Source: an uncultured Oribacterium sp.
Lineage (GTDB): Bacteria; Bacillota; Clostridia; Lachnospirales; Lachnospiraceae
Direction: 5' to 3'
DNA length: 8,216 nucleotides
NCBI GenBank assembly: GCA_934279105.1
Contig: CAKQWR010000087.1
Location: 1 to 8,216, forward strand
Shown here: positions 1 to 6,390 of the stretch, piece by piece
Layout of the letters: every line of letters starts with the position of its first letter
Numbering within the stretch: the first letter of the stretch is position 1
Translations under genes and position numbers: made by a program
The notes under the pieces: model-generated
What the model saw: the letters and a program-made list of their open reading frames with translations, nothing else
Told to the model about the DNA's origin: nothing
Database searches by the model: none

Positions 1-503
1 AGTACACGCAGTCCAACTCCGTAGCGTATGCGGAGGACGGTCAGGCCATCGGTGTCGGTGCCGGACAGCAGTCCAGAGTGCACTGCACACGTCTCGCCGG
101 TGATAAGGCAGATCACTGGCACCTTCGCCAGACCGATCGCGTCCTGAACCTTCCGTTCAAGGATGGCATGCGTCGTGCGGATCGTGACAATGTCATCGAT
201 GTATACCTCTCCGAGGAGTGCGATGACGTCCTGAAGGATGGCGCATGGCAGCAGTACTTCACAGAGCAGCCGGCTCCGTTTACAAGAGCAGAGCAGAAGG
301 CATATCTCGCTACACTGACCGGAACCGCACTCGGCTCCGATGCCTTCTTCCCATTCGGCGATAACGTAGAGCGTGCACGTAAGTCCGGTGTCAGCTACAT
401 CGCAGAGCCGGGCGGATCCATCCGTGATGACAATGTTATCGAGACCGCCGATAAGTACGGCATGGTACTGTGCTTCACCGGCATGAGACTTTTCCACCAC
501 TAA
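1..503 (+). CDS. purH: AICAR transformylase (phosphoribosylaminoimidazolecarboxamide formyltransferase), C-terminal part, 5' end outside window
   Basis: This enzyme transfers the formyl group of 10-formyl-tetrahydrofolate to AICAR, giving FAICAR, the penultimate step of IMP synthesis in the cytosol. The visible 166 codons (first full codon at 3, TAA at 501-503) carry the family's conserved C-terminal half. YTQSNSV, whose Asn corresponds to an active-site Asn in human ATIC, lies at the left edge. It is followed by GAGQQSRVHCTRLAGDKAD, LPFKDGMRRADRDN, SDAFFPFGDN, SGVSYIAEPGGS and the terminal GMRLFHH. The end RLFHH matches the eukaryotic ATIC end better than that of enteric PurH. From memory, this is the type seen in clostridial stand-alone AICAR transformylases of about 390 residues that lack the cyclohydrolase domain. 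Whether this copy is stand-alone or fused to IMP cyclohydrolase cannot be seen, because its N-terminus is missing. The catalytic Lys-His pair also lies upstream of the window. purN follows after 58 bp. Confidence 0.95.
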   Translation, partial: YTQSNSVAYAEDGQAIGVGAGQQSRVHCTRLAGDKADHWHLRQTDRVLNLPFKDGMRRADRDNVIDVYLSEECDDVLKDGAWQQYFTEQPAPFTRAEQKAYLATLTGTALGSDAFFPFGDNVERARKSGVSYIAEPGGSIRDDNVIETADKYGMVLCFTGMRLFHH

Positions 504-519
504 TCAACTGCAGAACACT

Positions 520-549
520 GGGGTGCGCCCGAAAGGGCGCGGAGACCCC
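520..549 (+). other. Bulged GAAA-tetraloop RNA hairpin in the purH-purN gap
   Basis: An inner stem GCGCCC (525-530) pairs perfectly with GGGCGC (535-540) around a GAAA loop, which belongs to the stable GNRA class. An outer stem GGGGT (520-524) pairs with ACCCC (545-549). Between them, GGAG (541-544) is left as a one-sided bulge, giving 11 pairs in total. There is no T-run after it; the next bases are AAAAGGA, the purN ribosome binding site. It is therefore unlikely to be an efficient intrinsic terminator. It could block 3'-to-5' decay of the upstream message, mark a processing site, or tune purN translation. The pairing is seen in the sequence; the role is inferred. Confidence 0.7.
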
Positions 550-556
550 AAAAGGA
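550..556 (+). promoter_or_regulatory. purN ribosome binding site, decides the start codon
   Basis: AAAAGGA sits 5 nt before the ATG at 562. This supports ATG 562 over an in-frame GTG at 523, which lies inside the hairpin, has no Shine-Dalgarno sequence, and would add 13 residues not typical of the family. The site abuts the base of the preceding hairpin, so folding could affect ribosome access. Confidence 0.75.
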
Positions 557-561
557 TAAAT

Positions 562-1170
562 ATGAACAACAAAACTAGAATTGCCGTGCTGGTCAGTGGC
601 GGCGGTACCAATCTCCAGGCATTGATCGATGCGCAGCACCGTGGTGAGATTCCGGATGGCGAGATCGTGCTCGTCGTTGGTTCCAGAGAAGGTATCTATG
701 CGCTGGAGCGTGCAGAAAAGGCGGGCATCGAGCATACCGTCGTCCATAAGGATGAGCCGAAGCTGATCGAAACCTTACAAGCACACAGCATTGACCTCGT
801 CATCCTGGCCGGCTATCTTACGATCCTGGGCCCGGATTTCATCCATGCGTATGCGGATCGCATCATTAACATTCATCCTTCCCTGATTCCGAGCTTCTGC
901 GGCAAGGGCATGTACGGGCTTCGCCCGCATGAGGCTGCACTCGCGTACGGTGTGAAGGTGACCGGTGCAACGGTACATCTTGTGAATGAAATTCCGGATG
1001 GCGGACGTATTCTTCTTCAGAAGGCCGTCGCCATCGAGGATGGAGATACTCCGGAGATTCTTCAGAAGCGCGTCATGGAGCAGGCTGAGTGGAAGCTTCT
1101 GCCGGCCGCTGCCGAGCTGATGAGTAAGGAAATCCGTGAACAGAAGAATGAACAGGAGGCTGAACGATGA
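562..1170 (+). CDS. purN: Phosphoribosylglycinamide formyltransferase 1 (GAR transformylase, 10-formyl-THF dependent)
   Basis: PurN formylates GAR to FGAR with 10-formyl-tetrahydrofolate, the third step of purine synthesis. The product is 202 aa, near the usual size (about 190-215). The N-terminal fold starts RIAVLVSGGGTNLQALI (6-22), with the glycine-rich phosphate-binding loop. The catalytic triad of the family is present as Asn103 and His105 in NIHPSLIP and Asp146 in IPDGG, equivalent to Asn106, His108 and Asp144 of the E. coli enzyme. The insert FCGKGMYGLRPHEAAL (112-127) is typical of the Gram-positive branch. The last 15 residues are highly charged (SKEIREQKNEQEAER) and probably a flexible tail; the purD ribosome binding site is embedded in their codons. 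The stop TGA (1168-1170) overlaps the purD ATG, which points to translational coupling. The start is ATG 562 because of the AAAAGGA site upstream. Confidence 0.97.
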   Translation: MNNKTRIAVLVSGGGTNLQALIDAQHRGEIPDGEIVLVVGSREGIYALERAEKAGIEHTVVHKDEPKLIETLQAHSIDLVILAGYLTILGPDFIHAYADRIINIHPSLIPSFCGKGMYGLRPHEAALAYGVKVTGATVHLVNEIPDGGRILLQKAVAIEDGDTPEILQKRVMEQAEWKLLPAAAELMSKEIREQKNEQEAER

Positions 1171-2432
1171 AAATTGGCGTCGTAGGTGGTGGCGGACGCG
1201 AGCATGCCATCATTAAAGCAATCAAGAAAAATCCTTCGGTAGAGAAGCTCTACGCGATTCCTGGCAACGGTGGTATCGCAAGAGATGCAGAGTGCGTACC
1301 GGAAATCAAGGCAACCGATATCGAGGGTGTCGTAAAGTTCGCAGTGGAGCAGAAGCTCGATTATGTCGTTGTGGCTCCGGATGATCCACTGGTTGCCGGC
1401 ATGGTCGATGCACTGGAAGCAGCCGGCATCCCGGCATTCGGACCGGAGGGCAAAGCAGCCATCATCGAGGGATCGAAGGTATTCTCAAAGAATCTCATGA
1501 AGAAGTACCACATTCCGACGGCAGGCTATGAAGTATTCACCGATATTCATGCTGCGGAAGCATATGTACAGACCTGCCCGATTCCGACGGTCATCAAGGC
1601 GGACGGTCTCGCTCTCGGAAAGGGTGTTATCATCGCGATGACCCGTGAAGAGGCGATCGAAGGTATTCAGACCATCATGGCAGAGCATAAGTTCGGTCAC
1701 TCCGGCGACCAGATCGTCATCGAGGAGTTCCTCGAGGGCCCGGAGGTTTCCGTCCTCAGCTTCACCGATGGAAACATCGTCGTGCCGATGATCAGCTCCA
1801 TGGATCACAAGCGTGCCAACGACAACGATGAAGGCCTCAATACCGGCGGTATGGGTACCATCGCACCGAATCCGTACTACACGAAGGACATCGCCGATGT
1901 CTGCATGGAGACCATCTTCAAGCCGACCATCGAAGCGATGAAGAGCGAGGGACGTACCTTCAAGGGCTGTCTCTATTTCGGTCTTATGCTCACGAAGGAT
2001 GGCCCGAAGGTCATCGAGTACAACTGCCGTTTCGGTGATCCGGAGGCACAGGTCGTACTGCCGCTGCTGGATTCTGATCTTCTGACCATCATGCAGGCCG
2101 TTACCGAGGGCAGACTCGCTGATGTCGACGTAAAGTGGAAGGATGAATCCGCCTGCTGCATCATCGAGGCATCCGGTGGATATCCGGTGGCCTACGAGTC
2201 TGGTTTCGAGATTACGGGTGTCGATCAGGTGGATCATGTCTACGTCGCAGGTGCAGACCTTCGCGATGGAAAGCTCTACACCCACGGCGGTCGTGTACTC
2301 GGCGTTGTTGAAACCGCACCGACCCTGAAGGAAGCCATCGAGAAGGCGTATGCAAGCGCAGCGAAGGTAAGCTTCGAGAAGATGCACATGCGTAAGGATA
2401 TCGGACAACGCGCACTGAAGGCGCTGAATTAA
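1167..2432 (+). CDS. purD: Phosphoribosylamine-glycine ligase (GAR synthetase)
   Basis: PurD joins phosphoribosylamine and glycine using ATP to make GAR, the second step of the pathway. At 421 aa it has the normal length. The N-domain begins KIGVVGGGGREHAI (2-15) and contains PGNGGIA (32-38). The ATP-grasp part follows: EGSKVFSK (101-108), IKADGLALGKGV (143-154), EEFLEGPEVS (186-195), HKRANDNDEGLNTGGMG (214-230) and EYNCRFGDPEAQ (284-295), which holds the acidic metal-binding residues. The C-domain runs from about 329 to the end and includes the conserved GGRVLGV. Residues 72-73 are Asp-Asp where many homologues have Glu-Ala or Glu-Val, a variant I associate with clostridial PurD. An AGGAGG lies 7 nt upstream (1154-1159), within purN. 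The start codon overlaps the purN stop as ATGA. The TAA at 2430-2432 overlaps the purL ribosome binding site. No damage is visible. Confidence 0.98.
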   Translation: MKIGVVGGGGREHAIIKAIKKNPSVEKLYAIPGNGGIARDAECVPEIKATDIEGVVKFAVEQKLDYVVVAPDDPLVAGMVDALEAAGIPAFGPEGKAAIIEGSKVFSKNLMKKYHIPTAGYEVFTDIHAAEAYVQTCPIPTVIKADGLALGKGVIIAMTREEAIEGIQTIMAEHKFGHSGDQIVIEEFLEGPEVSVLSFTDGNIVVPMISSMDHKRANDNDEGLNTGGMGTIAPNPYYTKDIADVCMETIFKPTIEAMKSEGRTFKGCLYFGLMLTKDGPKVIEYNCRFGDPEAQVVLPLLDSDLLTIMQAVTEGRLADVDVKWKDESACCIIEASGGYPVAYESGFEITGVDQVDHVYVAGADLRDGKLYTHGGRVLGVVETAPTLKEAIEKAYASAAKVSFEKMHMRKDIGQRALKALN

Positions 2433-2447
2433 GGAGGATTACGATCC

Positions 2448-5400
2448 ATGGTAAATAGAATTTATGTTGAGAAGAAGCAGGGTCTCCGCCATGAGGCACA
2501 GGGACTCCGCCATGATATCCGTCATATCCTTCTGATCAAGAACCTCACCGATGTACGGCTTCTGAACCGTTACGACGTCGAGGGACTGGACCAGGAGACC
2601 TTTGATAAGGCAGTGCATCTCGTACTGAGCGAGCCACAGCTCGATGATGTATCGACCGAGCTCCCGAAGGAAGACGGCGCGTATGTATTCGCCGTTGAGT
2701 TCCTGCCGGGTCAGTTCGATCAGCGCGCAGATTCTGCCGCACAGTGCATCCAGATCCTCACCCAGGGCGAGCGCCCGAAGGTACGCTCCGCGAAGGTTTA
2801 CCTTCTCTATGGTGATCTGAGCGAGGAAGAAATCGCAGAGATCAAGAAGTATGTTATTAACCCGGTTGAGTCCAGAGAGGCATCGCTCGATACCTATGCA
2901 ACCCTGGATGTAAAGTATGACATTCCGACCGAGGTAGAGACCCTCACCGGCTTCATCGATGCACCGAACGAGGAGCTCGATGCCTTCCGTAAGGAGAAGG
3001 GTCTCGCGATGGACCTCGATGATCTCGAGTTCTGCCGTGATTACTTCAAGTCCGAGCATCGTGATCCGAGCATCACGGAGATCCGCATGATCGATACCTA
3101 CTGGTCCGATCACTGCCGTCATACGACCTTCCTGACCACGATCGATCATGTCGATTTCGCCGATCCGGAGCTTCAGAAGGCATGGGATCGTTACATCGCT
3201 GCCCGTCAGGAGCTGAACCGCACGAAGCCGATTAACCTCATGGATATCGGCACCCTCGCTGCGAAGGTTCTGAAGAAGGAAGGAAAGCTCCAGAAGCTCG
3301 ATGAGTCTGAGGAGATCAACGCCTGCACCGTAAAGATCAAGGTAAAGGTCGATGGCGAGGAGCAGGACTGGCTCCTGCTCTTTAAGAACGAGACCCATAA
3401 CCACCCGACTGAGATCGAGCCGTTCGGTGGTGCTGCAACCTGTATCGGTGGCGCGATTCGTGATCCGCTGTCCGGCAGAAGCTATGTATATCAGGCGATG
3501 CGTGTCACCGGTGCCGGCGATCCGACCGTTCCGGTGCAGGAGACCATGAAGGGTAAGCTGCCACAGCGTAAGCTCGTGACGACCGCTGCCAACGGTTACT
3601 CAAGCTACGGTAACCAGATCGGTCTCGCAACCGGCCTCGTCGATGAGATCTATCATCCGGGTTATGTCGCAAAGCGTATGGAGATCGGTGCGGTCGTAGC
3701 CGCTGCGCCGGCAGAGAATGTACGTCGTGAGGTTCCGGCACCTGGTGATGTCGTTATCCTCCTCGGTGGTCGTACCGGCCGTGATGGTATCGGTGGCGCA
3801 ACCGGTTCCTCTAAGTCTCACAATGTGGAATCTCTCGAGAAGGACGGCGCAGAGGTTCAGAAGGGTAATGCACCTGAAGAGCGTAAGCTGCAGCGTCTCT
3901 TCCGTAATCCGGAGGCAAGCAAGCTGATCAAGCGTTGCAACGACTTCGGTGCCGGCGGTGTATCCGTTGCCATCGGTGAGCTGGCCGATGGTCTCGATAT
4001 TAACCTCGATAAGGTTCCGAAGAAGTATGCCGGTCTCGATGGCACAGAGCTTGCGATCTCCGAGTCTCAGGAGCGTATGGCTGTGGTTGTCGCTCCGGAG
4101 GATATGGAGCGCTTCCTCGCACTCGCACATGAGGAGAACCTCGAGGCGACGCACGTGGCAGACGTCACCGATACCAATCGTCTCGTCGCACACTGGAACG
4201 GAAAGAATGTCATCGATCTTTCGAGAGACTTCCTGAACAGTAACGGTGCCGAGAAGCACATTACCGTGAAGACCGCTGCGGGCGAACGCATTGCCCGTGA
4301 GGTAAAGGGCAGCTTCGCCGAGAACTATGAGGCACTGGCCGAGGATCTCAACGTGGTCAGCAAGCGTGGTCTCAGCGAGCGTTTCGACTCTACCATCGGT
4401 GCAGGCACTGTGCTGATGCCGTTCGGCGGTAAGAATCAGCGCACACCGGTACAGGCGATGGCTGCGAAGATTTCTGTCGAGAAGGGCCATACGGATGACA
4501 CATCTGTCATGGCATATGGATATAACCCGTTTATCACCGAGAAGAACTGCTACAAGGGTGCGTACCTCGCAGTCGTTGAGTCCGCTGCGAAGCTGATCGC
4601 AACCGGTGCAGGCTTCGAGGATACTTACCTCACCTTCCAGGAGTACTTCGGTAAGCCAGGTCGTGAGCCGGAGCGCTGGGGACAGCCACTCAAGGCACTG
4701 CTTGGTGCATTTAACGCACAGCTCGACCTCGGCATCGCAGCGATCGGTGGTAAGGACTCTATGTCCGGTACCTTCGAGAAGCTCGATGTTCCGCCAACAC
4801 TCGTTTCCTTCGCCATCACCACAGAGGATGCGAAGAATATCGTAAGCCCGGAGTACAAGGCTGCCGGTCATCAGGTGCTCTTCCTGAAGCCGCAGTATCG
4901 TGACGAGCTTCCGGTGAAGGAATCTCTCCTCGCACTGTTCGCATACGTTCATCAGCTCGTGCTTGACGGCAAGCTTGCGTCTATCTACACGCCGACCTAC
5001 GGTGGTGCAGCAGAGGCGGTGCTGAAGCAGTGCATGGGTAACGACATCGGCTTCGATTTCGCACCGAGCCTGAGTGTCGAGGATATCTTCGGCTATCAGT
5101 ATGGCAGCTTCCTTCTCGAGCTCAACGATGCGGCTGACCGTGATGCGATCTATAACGATCCGGCACTGAAGGCTGCAAACATCATCGTCGCTGACCTCGG
5201 TGTCACCACGGACAATGCAGAGATCCGTTACAACGACGAGACCCTGAAGCTTTCCGACCTCGAAGCATCTTACGAGGATAAGCTTGAGAAGGTATTCACC
5301 TGCAATATGAACCTTGATAAGGATACAGAGGAGAGTGCTGCAGACGTCACGATTCCGGATTACAGTGAGGAAGAGTGGATCGCCCCGGCTGTGCAGGTGG

Positions 5401-6200
5401 CGAAGCCACATGTTCTGATTCCGGTATTCCCGGGCAACAACTGCGAGTATGATTCTGCGAAGGCCTGCGCGGACGCCGGACTGGAGCCGGAGATCATCGT
5501 CGTTCGCAACATGACGAAGCAGGACATCAGTGATTCTGTAGAGCAGGTAGCGAAGCGTATCGCCGAGTCTCAGATGATCTTCATCCCGGGTGGTTTCTCC
5601 GGTGGTGACGAGCCGGACGGCTCTGCGAAGTTCATTACCTCCTTCTTCCGGAACGAGGCAGTGAAGAATGCAACCATGGATATGCTGAACAAGCGTGATG
5701 GTCTCATGCTTGGTATCTGCAACGGCTTCCAGGCCCTCATCAAGCTCGGTCTCGTACCGTACGGTGAGATTCGCGATACCGATGAGCATTGCCCGACCCT
5801 GACCTTCAACACGATCGGACGCCACCAGTCGAAGATCGTCAACATCCGTGTTGCTTCGAACATGTCTCCATGGCTTGCAGACACGGAGCCGGGTGACATC
5901 TACAGCGTGCCGATTTCTCACGGCGAGGGTCGCTTCCTCTGTGAGCCGGAGCTTTTCAAGCAGCTCGTAGAGAATGGTCAGATCGCAACCCAGTATGTGG
6001 ATCTCGAGGGTCATCCGACTATGGATATCCAGTACAACCCGAATGGTTCCTACTATGCGGTCGAAGGTATCACCTCTCCGGATGGTCGTGTCCTCGGTAA
6101 GATGGGTCACGCAGAGCGTTGGGGCAGTGGACTGTATAAGAACGTACCTGGTAATTATGATATGGGTCTCTTCCGCGCAGCGAAGGAGTACTTCAACTAA
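2448..6200 (+). CDS. purL: Phosphoribosylformylglycinamidine synthase, single-chain (FGAM synthetase with fused glutaminase)
   Basis: This enzyme converts FGAR, glutamine and ATP into FGAM, the fourth step. The 1250-aa chain contains everything that is split into PurS, PurL and PurQ in Bacillus: a PurS-like N-terminus (about 1-165), a linker with YWSDHCRHTTF (218-228), two PurM-like synthetase halves, and a C-terminal class I glutamine amidotransferase. The first half shows FKNETHNHPTEIEPFGG (from 312), GGRTGRDGIGGATGSS (from 440) and DFGAGGVSVAIGELADG (from 499). The second half shows GGKDSMSGTF (767-776). The glutaminase starts near 988 (HVLIPVFPGNNCEYDS). Its nucleophile is Cys1091 in GICNGFQ, and the probable partners are His1221 and Glu1223 in GHAERWG. 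SHGEGRF (1157-1163) is also conserved. It is slightly shorter than the E. coli enzyme (1295 aa) and matches the Gram-positive single-chain form. AGGAGG at 2432-2437 is 10 nt before ATG 2448. Leu TTA and CTA codons are absent and Ser TCA occurs once, at 3600, suggesting strong codon selection. Confidence 0.98.
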   Translation: MVNRIYVEKKQGLRHEAQGLRHDIRHILLIKNLTDVRLLNRYDVEGLDQETFDKAVHLVLSEPQLDDVSTELPKEDGAYVFAVEFLPGQFDQRADSAAQCIQILTQGERPKVRSAKVYLLYGDLSEEEIAEIKKYVINPVESREASLDTYATLDVKYDIPTEVETLTGFIDAPNEELDAFRKEKGLAMDLDDLEFCRDYFKSEHRDPSITEIRMIDTYWSDHCRHTTFLTTIDHVDFADPELQKAWDRYIAARQELNRTKPINLMDIGTLAAKVLKKEGKLQKLDESEEINACTVKIKVKVDGEEQDWLLLFKNETHNHPTEIEPFGGAATCIGGAIRDPLSGRSYVYQAMRVTGAGDPTVPVQETMKGKLPQRKLVTTAANGYSSYGNQIGLATGLVDEIYHPGYVAKRMEIGAVVAAAPAENVRREVPAPGDVVILLGGRTGRDGIGGATGSSKSHNVESLEKDGAEVQKGNAPEERKLQRLFRNPEASKLIKRCNDFGAGGVSVAIGELADGLDINLDKVPKKYAGLDGTELAISESQERMAVVVAPEDMERFLALAHEENLEATHVADVTDTNRLVAHWNGKNVIDLSRDFLNSNGAEKHITVKTAAGERIAREVKGSFAENYEALAEDLNVVSKRGLSERFDSTIGAGTVLMPFGGKNQRTPVQAMAAKISVEKGHTDDTSVMAYGYNPFITEKNCYKGAYLAVVESAAKLIATGAGFEDTYLTFQEYFGKPGREPERWGQPLKALLGAFNAQLDLGIAAIGGKDSMSGTFEKLDVPPTLVSFAITTEDAKNIVSPEYKAAGHQVLFLKPQYRDELPVKESLLALFAYVHQLVLDGKLASIYTPTYGGAAEAVLKQCMGNDIGFDFAPSLSVEDIFGYQYGSFLLELNDAADRDAIYNDPALKAANIIVADLGVTTDNAEIRYNDETLKLSDLEASYEDKLEKVFTCNMNLDKDTEESAADVTIPDYSEEEWIAPAVQVAKPHVLIPVFPGNNCEYDSAKACADAGLEPEIIVVRNMTKQDISDSVEQVAKRIAESQMIFIPGGFSGGDEPDGSAKFITSFFRNEAVKNATMDMLNKRDGLMLGICNGFQALIKLGLVPYGEIRDTDEHCPTLTFNTIGRHQSKIVNIRVASNMSPWLADTEPGDIYSVPISHGEGRFLCEPELFKQLVENGQIATQYVDLEGHPTMDIQYNPNGSYYAVEGITSPDGRVLGKMGHAERWGSGLYKNVPGNYDMGLFRAAKEYFN
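2478..2513 (+). repeat. Short in-frame direct repeat near the purL start (QGLRH twice, 7-residue period)
   Basis: CAGGGTCTCCGCCAT (2478-2492) recurs as CAGGGACTCCGCCAT (2499-2513), 14 of 15 bases identical with a 21-bp period. It encodes QGLRH at residues 11-15 and 18-22 of PurL. The period suits one heptad of an alpha helix in the PurS-like domain. It could be a small tandem duplication or a chance result of helix composition. Confidence 0.6.
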
Positions 6201-6223
6201 ATACGATGCCTGTATGGTGATCG

Positions 6224-6250
6224 AAGAGCGTCCCGAAAGGGACGCTCTTT
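6224..6250 (+). terminator. Intrinsic terminator after purL, end of the purine operon
   Basis: AAGAGCGTCCC (6224-6234) pairs perfectly over 11 bp with GGGACGCTCTT (6239-6249) around a GAAA tetraloop. The T-run is modest (CTCTTTATGTTG), but the stem is strong and sits 24 bp after the purL stop. The loop and adjoining bases (CCCGAAAGGG) are identical to the core of the hairpin before purN. Confidence 0.85.
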
Positions 6251-6294
6251 ATGTTGTGGTGTATCCTTTCATTTTAGGCATAACCAAAAGTTAG

Positions 6295-6323
6295 TAGACT
6301 TTGCAGGAAGCGATAACTATAAT
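6295..6323 (+). promoter_or_regulatory. Probable sigma-70/sigma-A promoter for amt
   Basis: A perfect -10 box TATAAT lies at 6318-6323. Exactly 17 bp upstream is TAGACT (6295-6300), matching the -35 consensus TTGACA at four of six positions. The AT-rich stretch just upstream (CATTTTAGGCATAACCAAAAGTTAG) fits a promoter region. Transcription would start near 6330, leaving a leader of about 60 nt that is mostly the terminator-like hairpin. No clear operator, riboswitch or GlnR/TnrA-type inverted repeat was found in 6251-6330. Confidence 0.65.
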
Positions 6324-6336
6324 ACCGACCATAGGC

Positions 6337-6368
6337 AAGGGCGTCTGGATTTTCCAGACGCCCTTTTT
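6337..6368 (+). terminator. Intrinsic terminator-like hairpin in the amt leader (possible attenuator)
   Basis: GGGCGTCTGGA (6339-6349) pairs perfectly with TCCAGACGCCC (6353-6363) around TTT. The stem extends by two A-T pairs at the base (6337-6338 with 6364-6365) and is followed by TTTTT (6364-6368). This is a textbook intrinsic terminator on the + strand. It lies after the purL terminator and the probable amt promoter, and ends only about 10 nt before the amt Shine-Dalgarno sequence. It either backs up the purL terminator or, more interestingly, halts transcripts starting near 6330 unless something prevents it. No competing antiterminator hairpin could be drawn from the short leader. Confidence 0.85.
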
Positions 6369-6390
6369 CTATATCTAAAGGAGGAGAGTT

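Noticed and set aside
523..561. GTG at 523 as an upstream start for purN
   Set aside because: It lies inside a stable hairpin, lacks a ribosome binding site and would add 13 atypical residues; ATG 562 has AAAAGGA at proper spacing.
1485..2408. Minus-strand open frame of 307 codons opposite purD
   Set aside because: Codon-aligned with purD and ended by a purD TCA serine codon at 1485; same codon-bias artefact, with no domain.
3600..6110. Open reading frame of 836 codons on the minus strand opposite purL
   Set aside because: Its codons are the exact reverse complement of purL codons and it stays open only because purL avoids TTA, CTA and TCA. The translation is rich in Cys, Arg and Leu with no recognisable domain, and purL is certain.
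5974..6294. Frame of 106 codons running from the end of purL into the intergenic region
   Set aside because: Most of it overlaps purL in another frame, it runs through the purL terminator hairpin, has no ribosome binding site and resembles no known protein.
6251..6338. ANTAR-type tandem hexaloop antitermination site or riboswitch before the amt leader terminator
   Set aside because: I looked for two small stems with six-base loops and for known riboswitch cores and found no convincing pairing. The inferred start near 6330 would also leave too little RNA upstream of the terminator.
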